Translations under genes and position numbers: made by a program
The notes under the pieces: generated by a model
The model's input: the letters and a program-made list of their open reading frames with translations, nothing else
What the model was told of the DNA's origin: nothing
Database searches by the model: none
Assembly (NCBI GenBank): GCA_009767595.1
Contig: VSDK01011114.1
Coordinates: forward strand, 284,331 to 348,330
DNA: 64,000 bases
Direction: 5' to 3'
Source: Symbiodinium kawagutii
Lineage: Eukaryota; Sar; Dinophyceae; Suessiales; Symbiodiniaceae
In this document: positions 10,870 to 20,728 of the stretch, one piece after another
Numbering within the stretch: position 1 is the first letter of the stretch
How the letters are laid out: every line of letters starts with the position of its first letter

Positions 10870-11080
10870 GACAATGCCAGATGCAAGTTGTGAAGCGTTT
10901 TGGGCCGTACGAAAATGTAGGAAGTGCAATGCTTCCCACCTTGGCCGGGCCACACATAAGGCACACGTCAAATTTTCAGTAGGCAAGGATTGTAAATACC
11001 ACGATGGGCCCTGGCAACCCAAAAAACCACCACGCCTGTTTTGCCAGGGGCAGCTGCCAGTGGCGTGGCCGTGATTGTGG
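10870..11080. other. Coding-like segment, strand unresolved
   Basis: All three minus frames and one plus frame are open over about 200 bp (plus frame: CRKCNASHLGRATHKAHVKF). GC content exceeds the surroundings. Without a consistent splice pair I cannot choose a frame. Confidence 0.2.
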
Positions 11081-11465
11081 TTGGTTGTTGGTTACTCACC
11101 CCTATAGCTGTTGAACTACCCCATAGTTGGTTACCAACTCCTATAGTTGTTGAATAGTGATGGTCCATGATGGTCCACCATCAGTGACCGATCTTGATGT
11201 GTTATGATACTTTCCCTGTTGCTTGATTGTTGCTTGTTCGCCCCTATAGTTGATGATTGTCAGTCACTATCCACCATTGTCAAGAATTAATTGTTGTAGT
11301 GATGATCCCATGGTTTATGATGGGTGATTTTCATCACTACCATTCACCGCAGTTGGTTGGGTCTGTAATTTATCCAATGCCACCAGTGGTTGGAGATTGC
11401 TGGTACGATGTGGAGTCCCCAAGCAATTCGTTGGTTTTGAACCAAAGCAACCATCAGTCTGTCCC

Positions 11466-11687
11466 ATGGCATGTCAATCGCTGCCGAATCGAATCATCAA
11501 CGGCCTCAACGTTTGGGGGTCCCTTTCTGCCCTGTTTCCGCAATGCCAAATGCATCTTTGGGCAAAATCGGAGGCCTGGAGTCAGGCTTCCGATTGCTCC
11601 GGTTCTCCAGCAGGTCCCAAAGTTGAAGACCTTGAACTGTTGACGGCCATGGATCTAGCGACTCGCCGTGCTAATGCTTGCGCATGA
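11466..11687 (+). CDS. Putative terminal exon on the plus strand
   Basis: An ATG at 11466 opens 73 codons ending in TGA: MACQSLPNRIINGLNVWGSL ... then EDLELLTAMDLATRRANACA. It is GC-rich and protein-like. The opposite strand also has a 45-codon open stretch (KPDSRPPILPKDAFGIAE), so the strand is not certain. All confident genes in the window are on the minus strand, which lowers confidence. Confidence 0.3.
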   Translation: MACQSLPNRIINGLNVWGSLSALFPQCQMHLWAKSEAWSQASDCSGSPAGPKVEDLELLTAMDLATRRANACA

Positions 11688-11699
11688 CTGTCAGCTGAG

Positions 11700-12560
11700 A
11701 GGGTTTGATCATGTTCAGAACGACTAGTTAAGGATTAGATGGTGCTTATAGTGCTTAAATATGCTGAAATAGTGGTTGGTGATGGCTAGACAATGGTTGA
11801 AGTGTGGTTGAATAGTGGTTGATGAAGGTATGTCTAGAAATGGTGGTGCCTTCAACCACCTCGTTTCTTGTGCCACTTGGCGAAATTGCCCGTTCCCAGG
11901 GTGCCCAGGGTCTTCCTGAAAACGCTATAGGCATTCCTTTTCATACTTCAAGAGGGTTTCTGCAAATGAGGGGTACGATAAATTGTCGTGTTCCGTAGTT
12001 GACACCCGATTCACGGGTCAGTTCACACTCACAGTAGGATGAAACAAACACCAACAGCTGTGCTGAGAATATGTGTTTGCAGGTATGGACATGGACTTTT
12101 TCATCTGCAGCAAACCAGTAAAGTAGCTATGTTTACAACCACCGCGTGACTTCGAGTAATTAATCCACACGCTAGTTACAACATGCTACAACGCCATTTC
12201 ATCTCAATTCCTTTCCAGATTTACTGGACATGGACCTTCGAAGCGTACGACTGTCAAATGCTTCTTTCAGATATGGGGATGATGACCCATGACATGCACC
12301 CATCGAAGCAGCTACCTTTCGCTTGGCGCACAAAGGGGCACATCAAAACAGCCAGTCTCCTGTTGCTCTTGTAGGTGTCACATACCTGTCATCCCCCTTA
12401 ACGAAATCAGGATCCAATGGAAAAATGTATATACAGTATTCTGTACATGTCCAATGATGTCTGGTTGATGCTTTCAACCCCTGTGAAAAACATAAGTCAA
12501 TCAAACCATCATCCACGAATTGGGGGAACCAAAAAAGGTTTAAAACCACCGACTACCCTA
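11700..12560. other. Mostly noncoding; possible plus-strand exon near 12218-12374
   Basis: A strong plus-strand acceptor CTTTCCAG at about 12210-12217 precedes an open GC-rich stretch with two candidate frames. No donor could be fixed. The remainder shows TGGTTGATGG-type words and no gene. Confidence 0.25.
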
Positions 12561-12565
12561 GGAAA

Positions 12566-12665
12566 CCGAAACCTTAAAAAATAAAGGATTTGCAATAAAC
12601 CCTTTCTTTTTGGGGGAAACCCGATGTTTGGTGAAAACCCGATGTTTCGTAAATTTGGGGGTTCT
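12566..12665. repeat. Interspersed CCGATGTTT repeat (copy 1)
   Basis: This copy contains AAAAATAAAGG, AAACCCTTTCTTTTTGGGGG and two CCCGATGTTT words. The same vocabulary builds the 98-bp tandem at 20.3 kb and a copy at 28.6 kb, so this is a dispersed repeat family with AAAGGGTTTGG-like ends. Confidence 0.65.
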
Positions 12666-12846
12666 ATCATCTTTCACCAACCTTCCATCCACACCGCCCG
12701 CTGCCGTAAAGCAATCGCATTTCGTCACCGTTCCCCTGGCGATCTGCTCTTGTGACCCTTGGCCTGATTCCGCAGGGTGTTTGTTCTTGGATGAGATGGC
12801 TCAATCACACAATGATTGTTATTATGGCTCACCCTGTTGATCTTAC

Positions 12847-14554
12847 CAAGAATCCAGAGCTGATAAAATGATCATAAACAGACATCAGATACCTGTCCAT
12901 GACTCTGTGCAGAACTGGTGTTTGGGCCGTTACCCTCCGACTGATTCGGGAGGGTCGTCCTATGAAATCCTCTGAAGGTTGACAACTCCACCCCAAAGGG
13001 TTTGGGGTTGGATCACCACGACTACAAACAGACCACATATCAATCAGGAAGTGATGCAAGCAATGAATTTTTGGCTGATATATGAAAAAGGAACGGCCCA
13101 TGTTGTTGGCCATTGTGGCCATTTGGGCATAGCGTCTCAAAAATTGAAACCCTTGCTCCGCAACTTGTCGGCATGTGTCCGGCTCCAGCCAAAGGCTTGA
13201 CTTGTAAAGAGTTCTGGTGCACTTCTGGATTGCAAAGCATGCATCAGCTGCTAGCACCAACAAAGGTTCACCAAAGGTTTCCCGGGAAAAACGAGATTCC
13301 ACATAGTCCATGAGTACTACGGTCAAGGCACCTTTGTGCCATGTTCCCGTTGGAAAAAGTCGGGTTTTTTCCCAAGAGATTTTCTCTTTGGTAAGCTGAG
13401 TTACGTACATGCGCCGTTTGTTTTGGGCGCACCATCCTTTGTAGTGTGCTGTCAGGGCTTGAAACCTTTGATCCACTTGGCCATGATTTTCTTGCTCCGA
13501 AAGTAAAGCCAATACGGAACCAAGAAAATTCTTCAACACACCCAAATGCATCGTGTGAAACCAATCGTAGCACCAAAGGCCTGCCGCCTCCCCAGGTACA
13601 TGTAAGAGGTTTGTAGCCAACGGAGATTCTGCTGTGAAAGGGTCTTGGACATATTGGGTAGCCAACCAACAAGGCCTGCGGGTCTGCACTTGCTCGAACT
13701 CGTACCCCCTTTGACCAGCCTTGCATCTATGGCATATGCCAACTGGCTCCCTGCGGACTGTCACACGTTTTTGGATGTTGTTGAATGACCGTTTGAAACC
13801 AGCACATTTGTGAAGAAACGGCCAATCACCGATGATTCCAATCACAATTCCCCAGTACTGCCCGCTGTGAACAGTAGAGACACCAACCTCCCACATGAAG
13901 CGTGCTTCAAGCGCAAGTTCTTGCATCAGCAATCCCCATGTATCGCTGTTGTGGTTGGTATAATCTCGCTTTCTCAGGGTTGTGATCAGAAAACGGTTGG
14001 TAAAGCTGTGACCCTCAAAGTTGCACTCCATCTTCTCCCACTTTGTTTTACCAGCAGCGTCGCCCTTCAGAAAACCTCGCCCGAGTATGGGAAGAAATGA
14101 TAAAACAAAGTGAGCAGCATGCTTCCTTCCACGGCCCTCATCTCCATGGACGAGAAGGGGCACTGCCCGGTTGAGCTGTAGTGCCCCCATTTCTGCCAAC
14201 CGGAACACCTGATGGTTCGGATGAACCTTTGCAAAGTTCCTCCAGAATGCAGCTAAAATCGCTTGTTCTCGGGATGCATTTGGTTTCAACAAACCATGCA
14301 GAATATGCATGCAGTTGTTTGATCCAAAGAACCTGAACCATTCCCGGATCTGCAGCATAGGAATGTGAAATTTTTCTCCCAGTTGCGTCCTCTGAACCGA
14401 TAGCGATAGGCCAAACTTGTTCACTAGTACACGTTGGCAGTCCCTCTCTGAATTGGTTGTTGTACACTGTGCTATATCTGAAAGCCCTCCTGACCTTTGC
14501 GCAGCCTCTGCGCCTATGTCAGCAATGACATCGCGAGCCGTTGAAATCACAGAT
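12847..14554 (-). CDS. Large 1.7-kb exon of a dinoflagellate-type hypothetical protein
   Basis: The longest uninterrupted coding stretch in the window runs about 569 codons on the minus strand. It opens at an acceptor TTGCAG (14555-14557; an in-frame TAG lies just upstream) and closes at a consensus donor TTG|GTAAGA (12846-12841), so it is an internal exon and not a complete gene. Motifs include DWFHTMHLGVLKNFLGSVL near residue 330, CHRCKAG near 270, PKIHCLHHFL near 490 and SEDFIGRPSRISRR near 530. The D-x2-H-x2-HLGV block, the PK-x-H and the S/ED-F-G-R-x-SR-x-SR tail resemble the layout of CACTA/Plavaka-type transposases. I also associate this family with repeated hypothetical proteins in dinoflagellate genomes. 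Function is not established; a domesticated transposase is one possibility. Confidence 0.75.
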
Positions 14555-14977
14555 CTGCAATGGGCCTAGGCCAACCCACAGGATCAAACAAACAAGGAAA
14601 ACAAAGGCCAAACCCAGTATGGTACCACAGCAGTATCTTGCAATTTGATTTATATATGTAGAAAGCTTTGGGTCTGTAGTCGTTTTAATTCACATCAAAC
14701 ATCCCGATTGTGATATGGTGCGGTCATTGCGTTTCATCCCCAGTGCTTGGCACCTTTTTTCCCCAATGCTTGTTGGCCGTGTGAAGTTCACACAGCTTTG
14801 AATTGGTTTTTATTCACTTTGTACACCTTGATCTCACCCGGATTTGTCCTGATGGTTTGATCGGTGGCGGGTACTTGAATGATCTGTACACTACATATGT
14901 GCTGCATTTGCTCTCGTCCGAGGATGTGGTCATGACGGTGTCGCCGCCTGATCTGATGTTCTGGCAGCCTGGCTTAC

Positions 14978-15020
14978 CTGGGCGAAGGGGCTGAATACTG
15001 GCAAGCACCGGCATGCGTTA
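14978..15020 (-). CDS. Putative small exon with consensus donor
   Basis: The minus-strand donor GCCCAG|GTAAGC at 14977 is a near-perfect match to the eukaryotic consensus and closes a short open stretch (CLPVFSPFAQ). It lies 420 bp upstream of the 1.7-kb exon on the same strand and probably belongs to the same gene. The 5' boundary is approximate. Confidence 0.35.
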
Positions 15021-15198
15021 AAACCCTCATACACATGAACCGTTCCATGTTCCATCCAAGAGAATTGAAATCAAATAAAACCTTACTCAATGGGTTTCCT
15101 TGCAAAAAAAGTTTGAACTTATTTGCTGGGTTGGGTCAAACTTGAAGATGATGGAGGTGATGCTTGATGCTCTTGCTGACAACCATTATGAGTCACAC

Positions 15199-15243
15199 GT
15201 CGGTCGTCTTCAGGATGGCATTGGCTCCGAACATCAGCGCACG
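15199..15243 (-). CDS. Putative 15-codon exon
   Basis: Acceptor GACATAG (15244-15246) and donor CGAC|GTGTGA (15198) enclose exactly 15 codons, RALMFGANAILKTTD. Phase 0 at both ends, high GC3 and position upstream of the large exon on the same strand suggest an exon of the same gene. Confidence 0.4.
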
Positions 15244-15619
15244 CTATGTCTTGGCCCCTTGGCCAAGGAAATGGCCGCAAGCTGTCCTGGAAGCTGTTTG
15301 TGTAGTGGGTGGGAATCTTGGTGAATAGAGTTGGCATATATGTTTCAACAGTGTATTGTTGCAATGCTTTGTTGAAGTTCAAGCCAAGATTCTGAACGAT
15401 GACAAGTCAAGAGATCCCAGAGTTCATCGTAAGGACTTTCATTGCTATCGCCACTCATGATTTCCAAGTGGATGGGCAACGTCGGGCTGAGAGAATTGCC
15501 ATTGAGGCATTCAGCTTGAACACAAAAAAAGGCTATTGTTTTCCGGAGTTGAATTGAAAGGAAAAGACTGTATATAGCAATTATGCGGTTGACTTGGTCC
15601 ACGCAACATTATCTCATCA

Positions 15620-15697
15620 ACCAATTCCTTTTTGAGTGTTGGACCCCTTCGCCGATTTGTCTGGCGAAGCCTCTGACGGTACGGCCCGGTCTTTCAC
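15620..15697 (-). CDS. Putative exon, charged segment
   Basis: Acceptor CGCAGCCAG at 15698-15700 opens a stretch reading VKDRAVPSEASPDKSAKGSN. The 3' boundary is approximate. It is low-complexity and charged, typical of the disordered parts of proteins in this window. It probably belongs to the gene carrying the 12.8-14.6 kb exon. Confidence 0.3.
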
Positions 15698-16208
15698 CTG
15701 GCTGCGCGGTTGGAACGGTTGGAAACAATGCTGGGATGAATGGCACTTTAAGTGCATGAACATTAAAGGTAATGTTTCGTAAACTGTATTCTCTATATGT
15801 TTTGCGAAAACCAAACTGCTATACCAGGTTGAGTTCCATCGCTGAATTGCCAACACCTGGTTGCAATGCAATGGATGCATTTTTTGGATCCACCGCAAAT
15901 GCGCTGACTGCGGAAATGACTTGCGCAGCTGAAGTACTGAAATGATTGCAGTTTGTTTCAGCAATCAAGTATGCCCAAAGATGATTGCTAGGCCGTTGTC
16001 GTGTTCAGCTGCCCTTTCACAAATCAAAACACTGACCATCAGTATACACATTATAAACACTCAAATACTATGAAGATCTATGAAGATCGATATTTTGTTT
16101 TTTTCTCAAAGTGTGGTGTTTTGAAAACGTTCAGGAGTGTAAAGGCAAACACGCTGCCTAGAGGACTTGAAAGAAAATGATCTACCAATCCTAGTGCACA
16201 TTCAAGTC

Positions 16209-16777
16209 TCACTCAGCCTTACGCTTGCGAGACTTCTTTGGCTTAGCCTCCCCTTCATCCTGCTCAGCATCCTTCTTAGCCTTTTTAGCTTTATCTTTCT
16301 TATCCTTCTTATCCTTTCCCTTGGCCTTGTTCCCAGTCCCTTTGTCCTTTGACTCAGTGGCGCCGTCTCGATCAAAGAACTTCTTCTTGTTCCTGGAGAG
16401 CGTTGTTGATCACTGTCGATCACATGTTTTTTTCTTACCTTTCATCCTGCCTGTTGATGCATTCACGCATGTATGCCATGCTCCCACATGAGGATTGATG
16501 AGACAATGCGGCTCCTCGTTTTCATCTCCGCTGCCGCCGCTTTGCTGCATCTGCGGCCAAGCACATCACGCAATCAAAAAAAACATACAAATAACACATT
16601 AATCAAATGAATTCATATACTTTCTGTTGTGGTCCTAATTAGTGGTCCATCATCTTTTCTTGGGTTCCCAACGCCAGAGTCGCTGCTTTCATGGTGGCTT
16701 CCGCTTCGGTGTAGAACCTGGGAGTTTGAGGCATACATGACATATAGTTGGTGTTGTTGTTGGTGTTGTTATTGCGG

Positions 16778-16814
<37 letters not shown>

Positions 16815-19800
16815 AAATTATTGTTGGTGTTTACCGTTGTTGTTAGTGTTGATGTTGTTGTTATAGACATTGTTAGTATTGATGTTGATTGTAATTTATG
16901 ATGACATTTTGGTGTTTGGTTGTAGTCGTGGTGTCTTCAGGATTCAGTGCTGCAGTGTTGTTATAGTTGTTGTTGTTGGGGTCGTTGTCATTGACGTTGT
17001 TTCTCCAAAGTGAATCTATCGGGACTGGTTGGTTTGCTTAGTATACTATATGGAAATTACAGGCGAGGAGCGCCTCGGTGAGGTATCCGTTTGCATCACC
17101 TTTGGTCCACACGTCCTGGCAGTCATCATAAGACTTGTCCAAGTTGGTGATCTCAGTCTTCAGCTGCGCGATTGACCTAGGGCCAGCGAGTGAGCATGGA
17201 TTTACCTGATTGATTTCACTGGTCTGCAATGGGGCGTATGGATGCTATCGACATTGGAGACTTGGCGGCAACATGAACAATTTCAAAACGTATATCAGCA
17301 AAGGTGCTGTTGCGCTGCATCATCTCCATTGAAGTCAGTCTTAAGTTCTTTCACCAACTTGCGTAATTTTCCGCTCTTGCTCAGCACACTGTCCATGAAT
17401 CGTTTGAAACGGTCTTTGGTCTGACAGGGTTGAACTTTGGGTACCAACTACCATACTATATATTGAATTAGATTCTGAGCTGATGAACCATAAATCGTGT
17501 GTTGATTTCTTAACAATGATAGAAAAAGGAAAATGTTGCTATCATCTTTTAACTCGAAAGAATTGTTTTGCGACCCAACCCAACCTGAGCATATTTGTTT
17601 TCCATGTTGGGACCAAGCTTATCAGCTTTGTCCTTTTCCCCAGCCATGCGAGCATCGTTCCCTTCAAGCATCTTGAACTTGTCACCCAATTCGAATTTGG
17701 GCTCTTCATCTGCCTTACAGGATCGAGATGAAACCAAACAATGTTGCAAACAATGTTGATCTCAATTGAAGGTTTTAGTGAACATATGATGCTTTGATAT
17801 CAACACGGCCTTCTTGCGTTGTTGATGGATTTCCTCGTACGAGTGGGATTCTTGTCGCACCCCGGTCTCCTTTGTCACAACCCAAAACTCCTCCACGGAG
17901 TCATAGACATTATGCCTCCAAGGCAACACTATCGATGGCGTCCAAAGAGGAATGAAAGCATAAAATCAAGATTCAGTTTGATGATCAATATATACATCCA
18001 TCACTTGAAACAATTTCATTTTTTCTACCAACATCAAGTTACCGACAAAGGGATAATTAATCCACACCAATACGGAGAAAACCATGAGTCGATGTACACC
18101 TGCATCAGCCATTGGGTGAGACGTGTATAAGGTGAAGATGGCAAAGCAAGAGCTATATAGCCTATAATGACTGTCTCCGAGAGCTTTGCAGCGAGCTTTT
18201 GCACCATCGATGCGTGACCTTGAAGCAGTTGGGTGATTAAGGGATGTGATGGAATTATTCACAGAAGACAAACTGGAACCCAACATTAGAAGTGTTTACT
18301 GTGCTGATTAAGCGAGCGTTAAAACGAACCTGGACATTAGTGATAATCGAGCTGTCATCATTAAGTTGCATCGAATCTGCTGAGATTTAGACTGTTTCCA
18401 CTTCAAGTCATTCACCATCTCCGCCTCACTGTACCAGCCTTCCGAAACTGTGAGCTCCACCAGTTGCTTCTTGCGCACCATGATGGTCAGTTCGTTCACA
18501 AAAGCGTCCTGGATTACATAGGGAAGGAGTTATAAACCAGATTAATTGCAATAGATGTTACAGCTGGATCCAATTTATATTCAAATTATGACTTCTATAA
18601 TTGATCGTGTACCGATATGTTCATATCAACATTATTGATGACCAGTCCTCTTGGAAATTTGCTTTGCACAAGAGGTCGGCCAAGAGGTTTCGGTTCCCCT
18701 TAGCCCACTCTTTCTGAACGATCTCCGGGGCCACTCTATCCATTCGGCGGTTTTTGGGTTTGACCCAACGAATGATCTTGGCCTTTGCTGCAAGGCGAAG
18801 TTTCGCCTGAAAGGGGCCATGCGTGAGCCACCAAAAACCGAAGCTATATAAACCAACCTTTCCAAAAAAATACACCATGCATTCTATGTTTCACAGAAAG
18901 TATCAAAGCTGTTATCTACCATATATTCATATAAAAATCCATTCACTATCACTCTATGAGTGCACCTGTTGAATTGAAACATTTGCAAACCCAAGACCTT
19001 TCGGGAAAGCTCTGGAGATAAACTCGGTTTAGCTATTCCAGATTCCATTGCCATCGCATCGGACTGCGGTGTCTGAGGATCCAGAACTGTCGTAGCTGGA
19101 GATGGTTCAGGCCGAGTCTTGGCATCACCCTCCTTCGGTGTCACCGGGGCAGGTTGCGACGGGGTGTTCTCGGAATTTTGCTGAACAGAAAGATCTGGGA
19201 CTGCTGTTGCGGATCGAACAGGGGTCGCAACCGGCATTGAAGTTGCATCCGCAGCTGGTGCCTCAACAGATCATCACTCGTTGAATGGTATATTGGTTGA
19301 TCAAGAAAAATATCAAATGATTAACATAATTGAACAGTTTCTAAGCACCTCAAGGTCGGTCTTGTACTGGTTCAGTTCATCTTCTGTTGCCTGCAATCGG
19401 CTGCATTGGCTATATGAGCTATTTAGCACCGATGAGTCTAACTGGAAGATTATACGTCATGATGTGTCACCAAACAAATCTTCAAATATTTTCTATATAG
19501 CAATATGATCAAATTCCAAACAGATGTTGTGGCCAAGCAATGCCACATGTATCCCATTGCATTCCACTGAGGATGTCGCTGGCACGGTGTCCGGTGCTTC
19601 TTGAGACCCAGCCTCAAGCAGCTGGGGCGTGAACAGGATGGGACAGAAGGTACGTTAATAATAAGGGTCTGACCTCCTCAAGTTGGTTTAAAGTGAACGC
19701 TGGACTGGTGTCTCCCTCCATGTCCAGTTGTTCCTCAATGTCCTGACGGAAGGAGGTTACATTCTAAAATCACAGTTGCACACTAATGATCGCTAATGAA

Positions 19801-20215
19801 CAAAAGAAACATGAACGTACAACCATATACGACCCATGAGTTGGTCCTCCAACTGCTGAAGCAACTCTTGCTCGGTTGTGCAGGCTTCCACATGGTGGAT
19901 GCCATCCGTTAGAGTGCCGCAACTGGACCCCAATGTGGCCATGGACCCTTCCATGGCACTGCTATATGATTGGTGATCAGACCAAAAAATTGTTTGTTTC
20001 CTGAAGCAAAACCAAAACGGCATATGCGGCATCCATGAATCGAGAGTGTGAGCAAAAAGAACAACATGTTTGTTCACCTGACAACACTTCAATTTGACTT
20101 TGATTTCTAAAAAAAGAACACTGCAGATTCCAAAGCTGTGTTGTTCCTCGTTGAACCCCAAGGAGCCTTTCAGCATCCAGCGCCAGCAATCTTGGCACTT
20201 AGCAACTGTAAGCAA
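16209..20215 (-). CDS. Multi-exon gene, dinoflagellate-expanded family with Lys-rich C-terminus
   Basis: I reconstructed these minus-strand exons: 19547-19621, 19674-19742, 18998-19261, 18648-18806, 18402-18508, 18172-18218, 17807-17928, 17585-17713, about 17305-17420, 17061-17176, 16488-16550 and the terminal exon 16209-16392 (TGA at 16209). Less certain exons lie near 19390, 19830-19967, 20110-20215 and 16660. The run 18998-19261 through 17585-17713 keeps phase at every junction. The protein has a Pro/Thr-rich disordered stretch, a charged helical block (WVKPKNRRMDRVAPEIVQKE), then LTVSEGWYSEAEMVNDLK, RIDGAKARCKALGD and a YDSVEEFWVVTKETGVRQE segment, followed by coiled-coil-like helices and a KKDKKDKAKKAKK tail. 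I recognise this architecture from expanded dinoflagellate hypothetical proteins; its function is unknown. The start codon was not located. The junction 18648/18508 needs a GA donor. Confidence 0.75.
16745..16880. repeat. GTT/TTG trinucleotide microsatellite
   Basis: A (GTT)n tract with interruptions lies inside an intron of the 16.2-20.2 kb gene. The longest pure run is about 16783-16813. The plus strand would encode poly-Cys or poly-Leu; I treat this as noncoding. Confidence 0.9.
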
Positions 20216-20334
20216 TGTGCCAAAAAAAGCACATTCAATGAATTACACAGCAACGGGTATTCCAGCTGCAGCATAAAGTTGTTCAAAGGTTGCAAATCTG
20301 AGGCTGTTTCCAAGTGTTCTAAACCCGTAAAAAA

Positions 20335-20602
20335 AGAAAGGGTTAGTACGGGTAAACAAAGGGTTTGGTACGGGTTTAGTACGGGTTGCGCAAAACCGAT
20401 GTTTTGATGAAACCCGATGTTTGGACACCAAAACAAAGGGTTAGTACGGGTAAACAAAGGGTTTGGTACGGGTTTAGTACGGGTTGCGCAAAACCGATGT
20501 TTTGATGAAACCCGATGTTTGGACACCAAAACAAAGGGTTAGTACGGGTAAACAAAGGGTTTAGTACGGGTTTAGTACGGGTTTACCCCAAACCCTTTAT
20601 TT
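20335..20602. repeat. 98-bp tandem repeat of the CCGATGTTT family
   Basis: Unit starts at 20341, 20439 and 20537 give a 98-bp period and about 2.7 copies. Each unit contains GGGTTAGTACGGGTAAAC, GGTTTAGTACGGGTTGCGC, AAAACCGATGTTTTGATG and AAACCCGATGTTTGGACACC. The array ends at AAACCCTTTATTTTTT. It sits in the spacer between the two large minus-strand genes. Confidence 0.9.
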
Positions 20603-20728
20603 TTTCGACAAAATCTGAAAAAAACCAATCATGGTGATAAAAAACACAAATACAACCCATGGGCTGCTGATAGTTTCTCACATATTGTGAATTATCTCTT
20701 GAATACCGTCATCACAAAAGTTCAGAAC

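Noticed and set aside
16629..16901. Plus-strand ORF with a poly-Cys tract
   Set aside because: It is produced by the (GTT)n/(TTG)n microsatellite inside an intron of the minus-strand gene.
20170..20529. Minus-strand ORFs of 62 and 119 codons with repeated SKHRVSSKHRFCATRTKPV
   Set aside because: They are translations of the 98-bp noncoding tandem repeat, located beyond the stop codon of the upstream gene.
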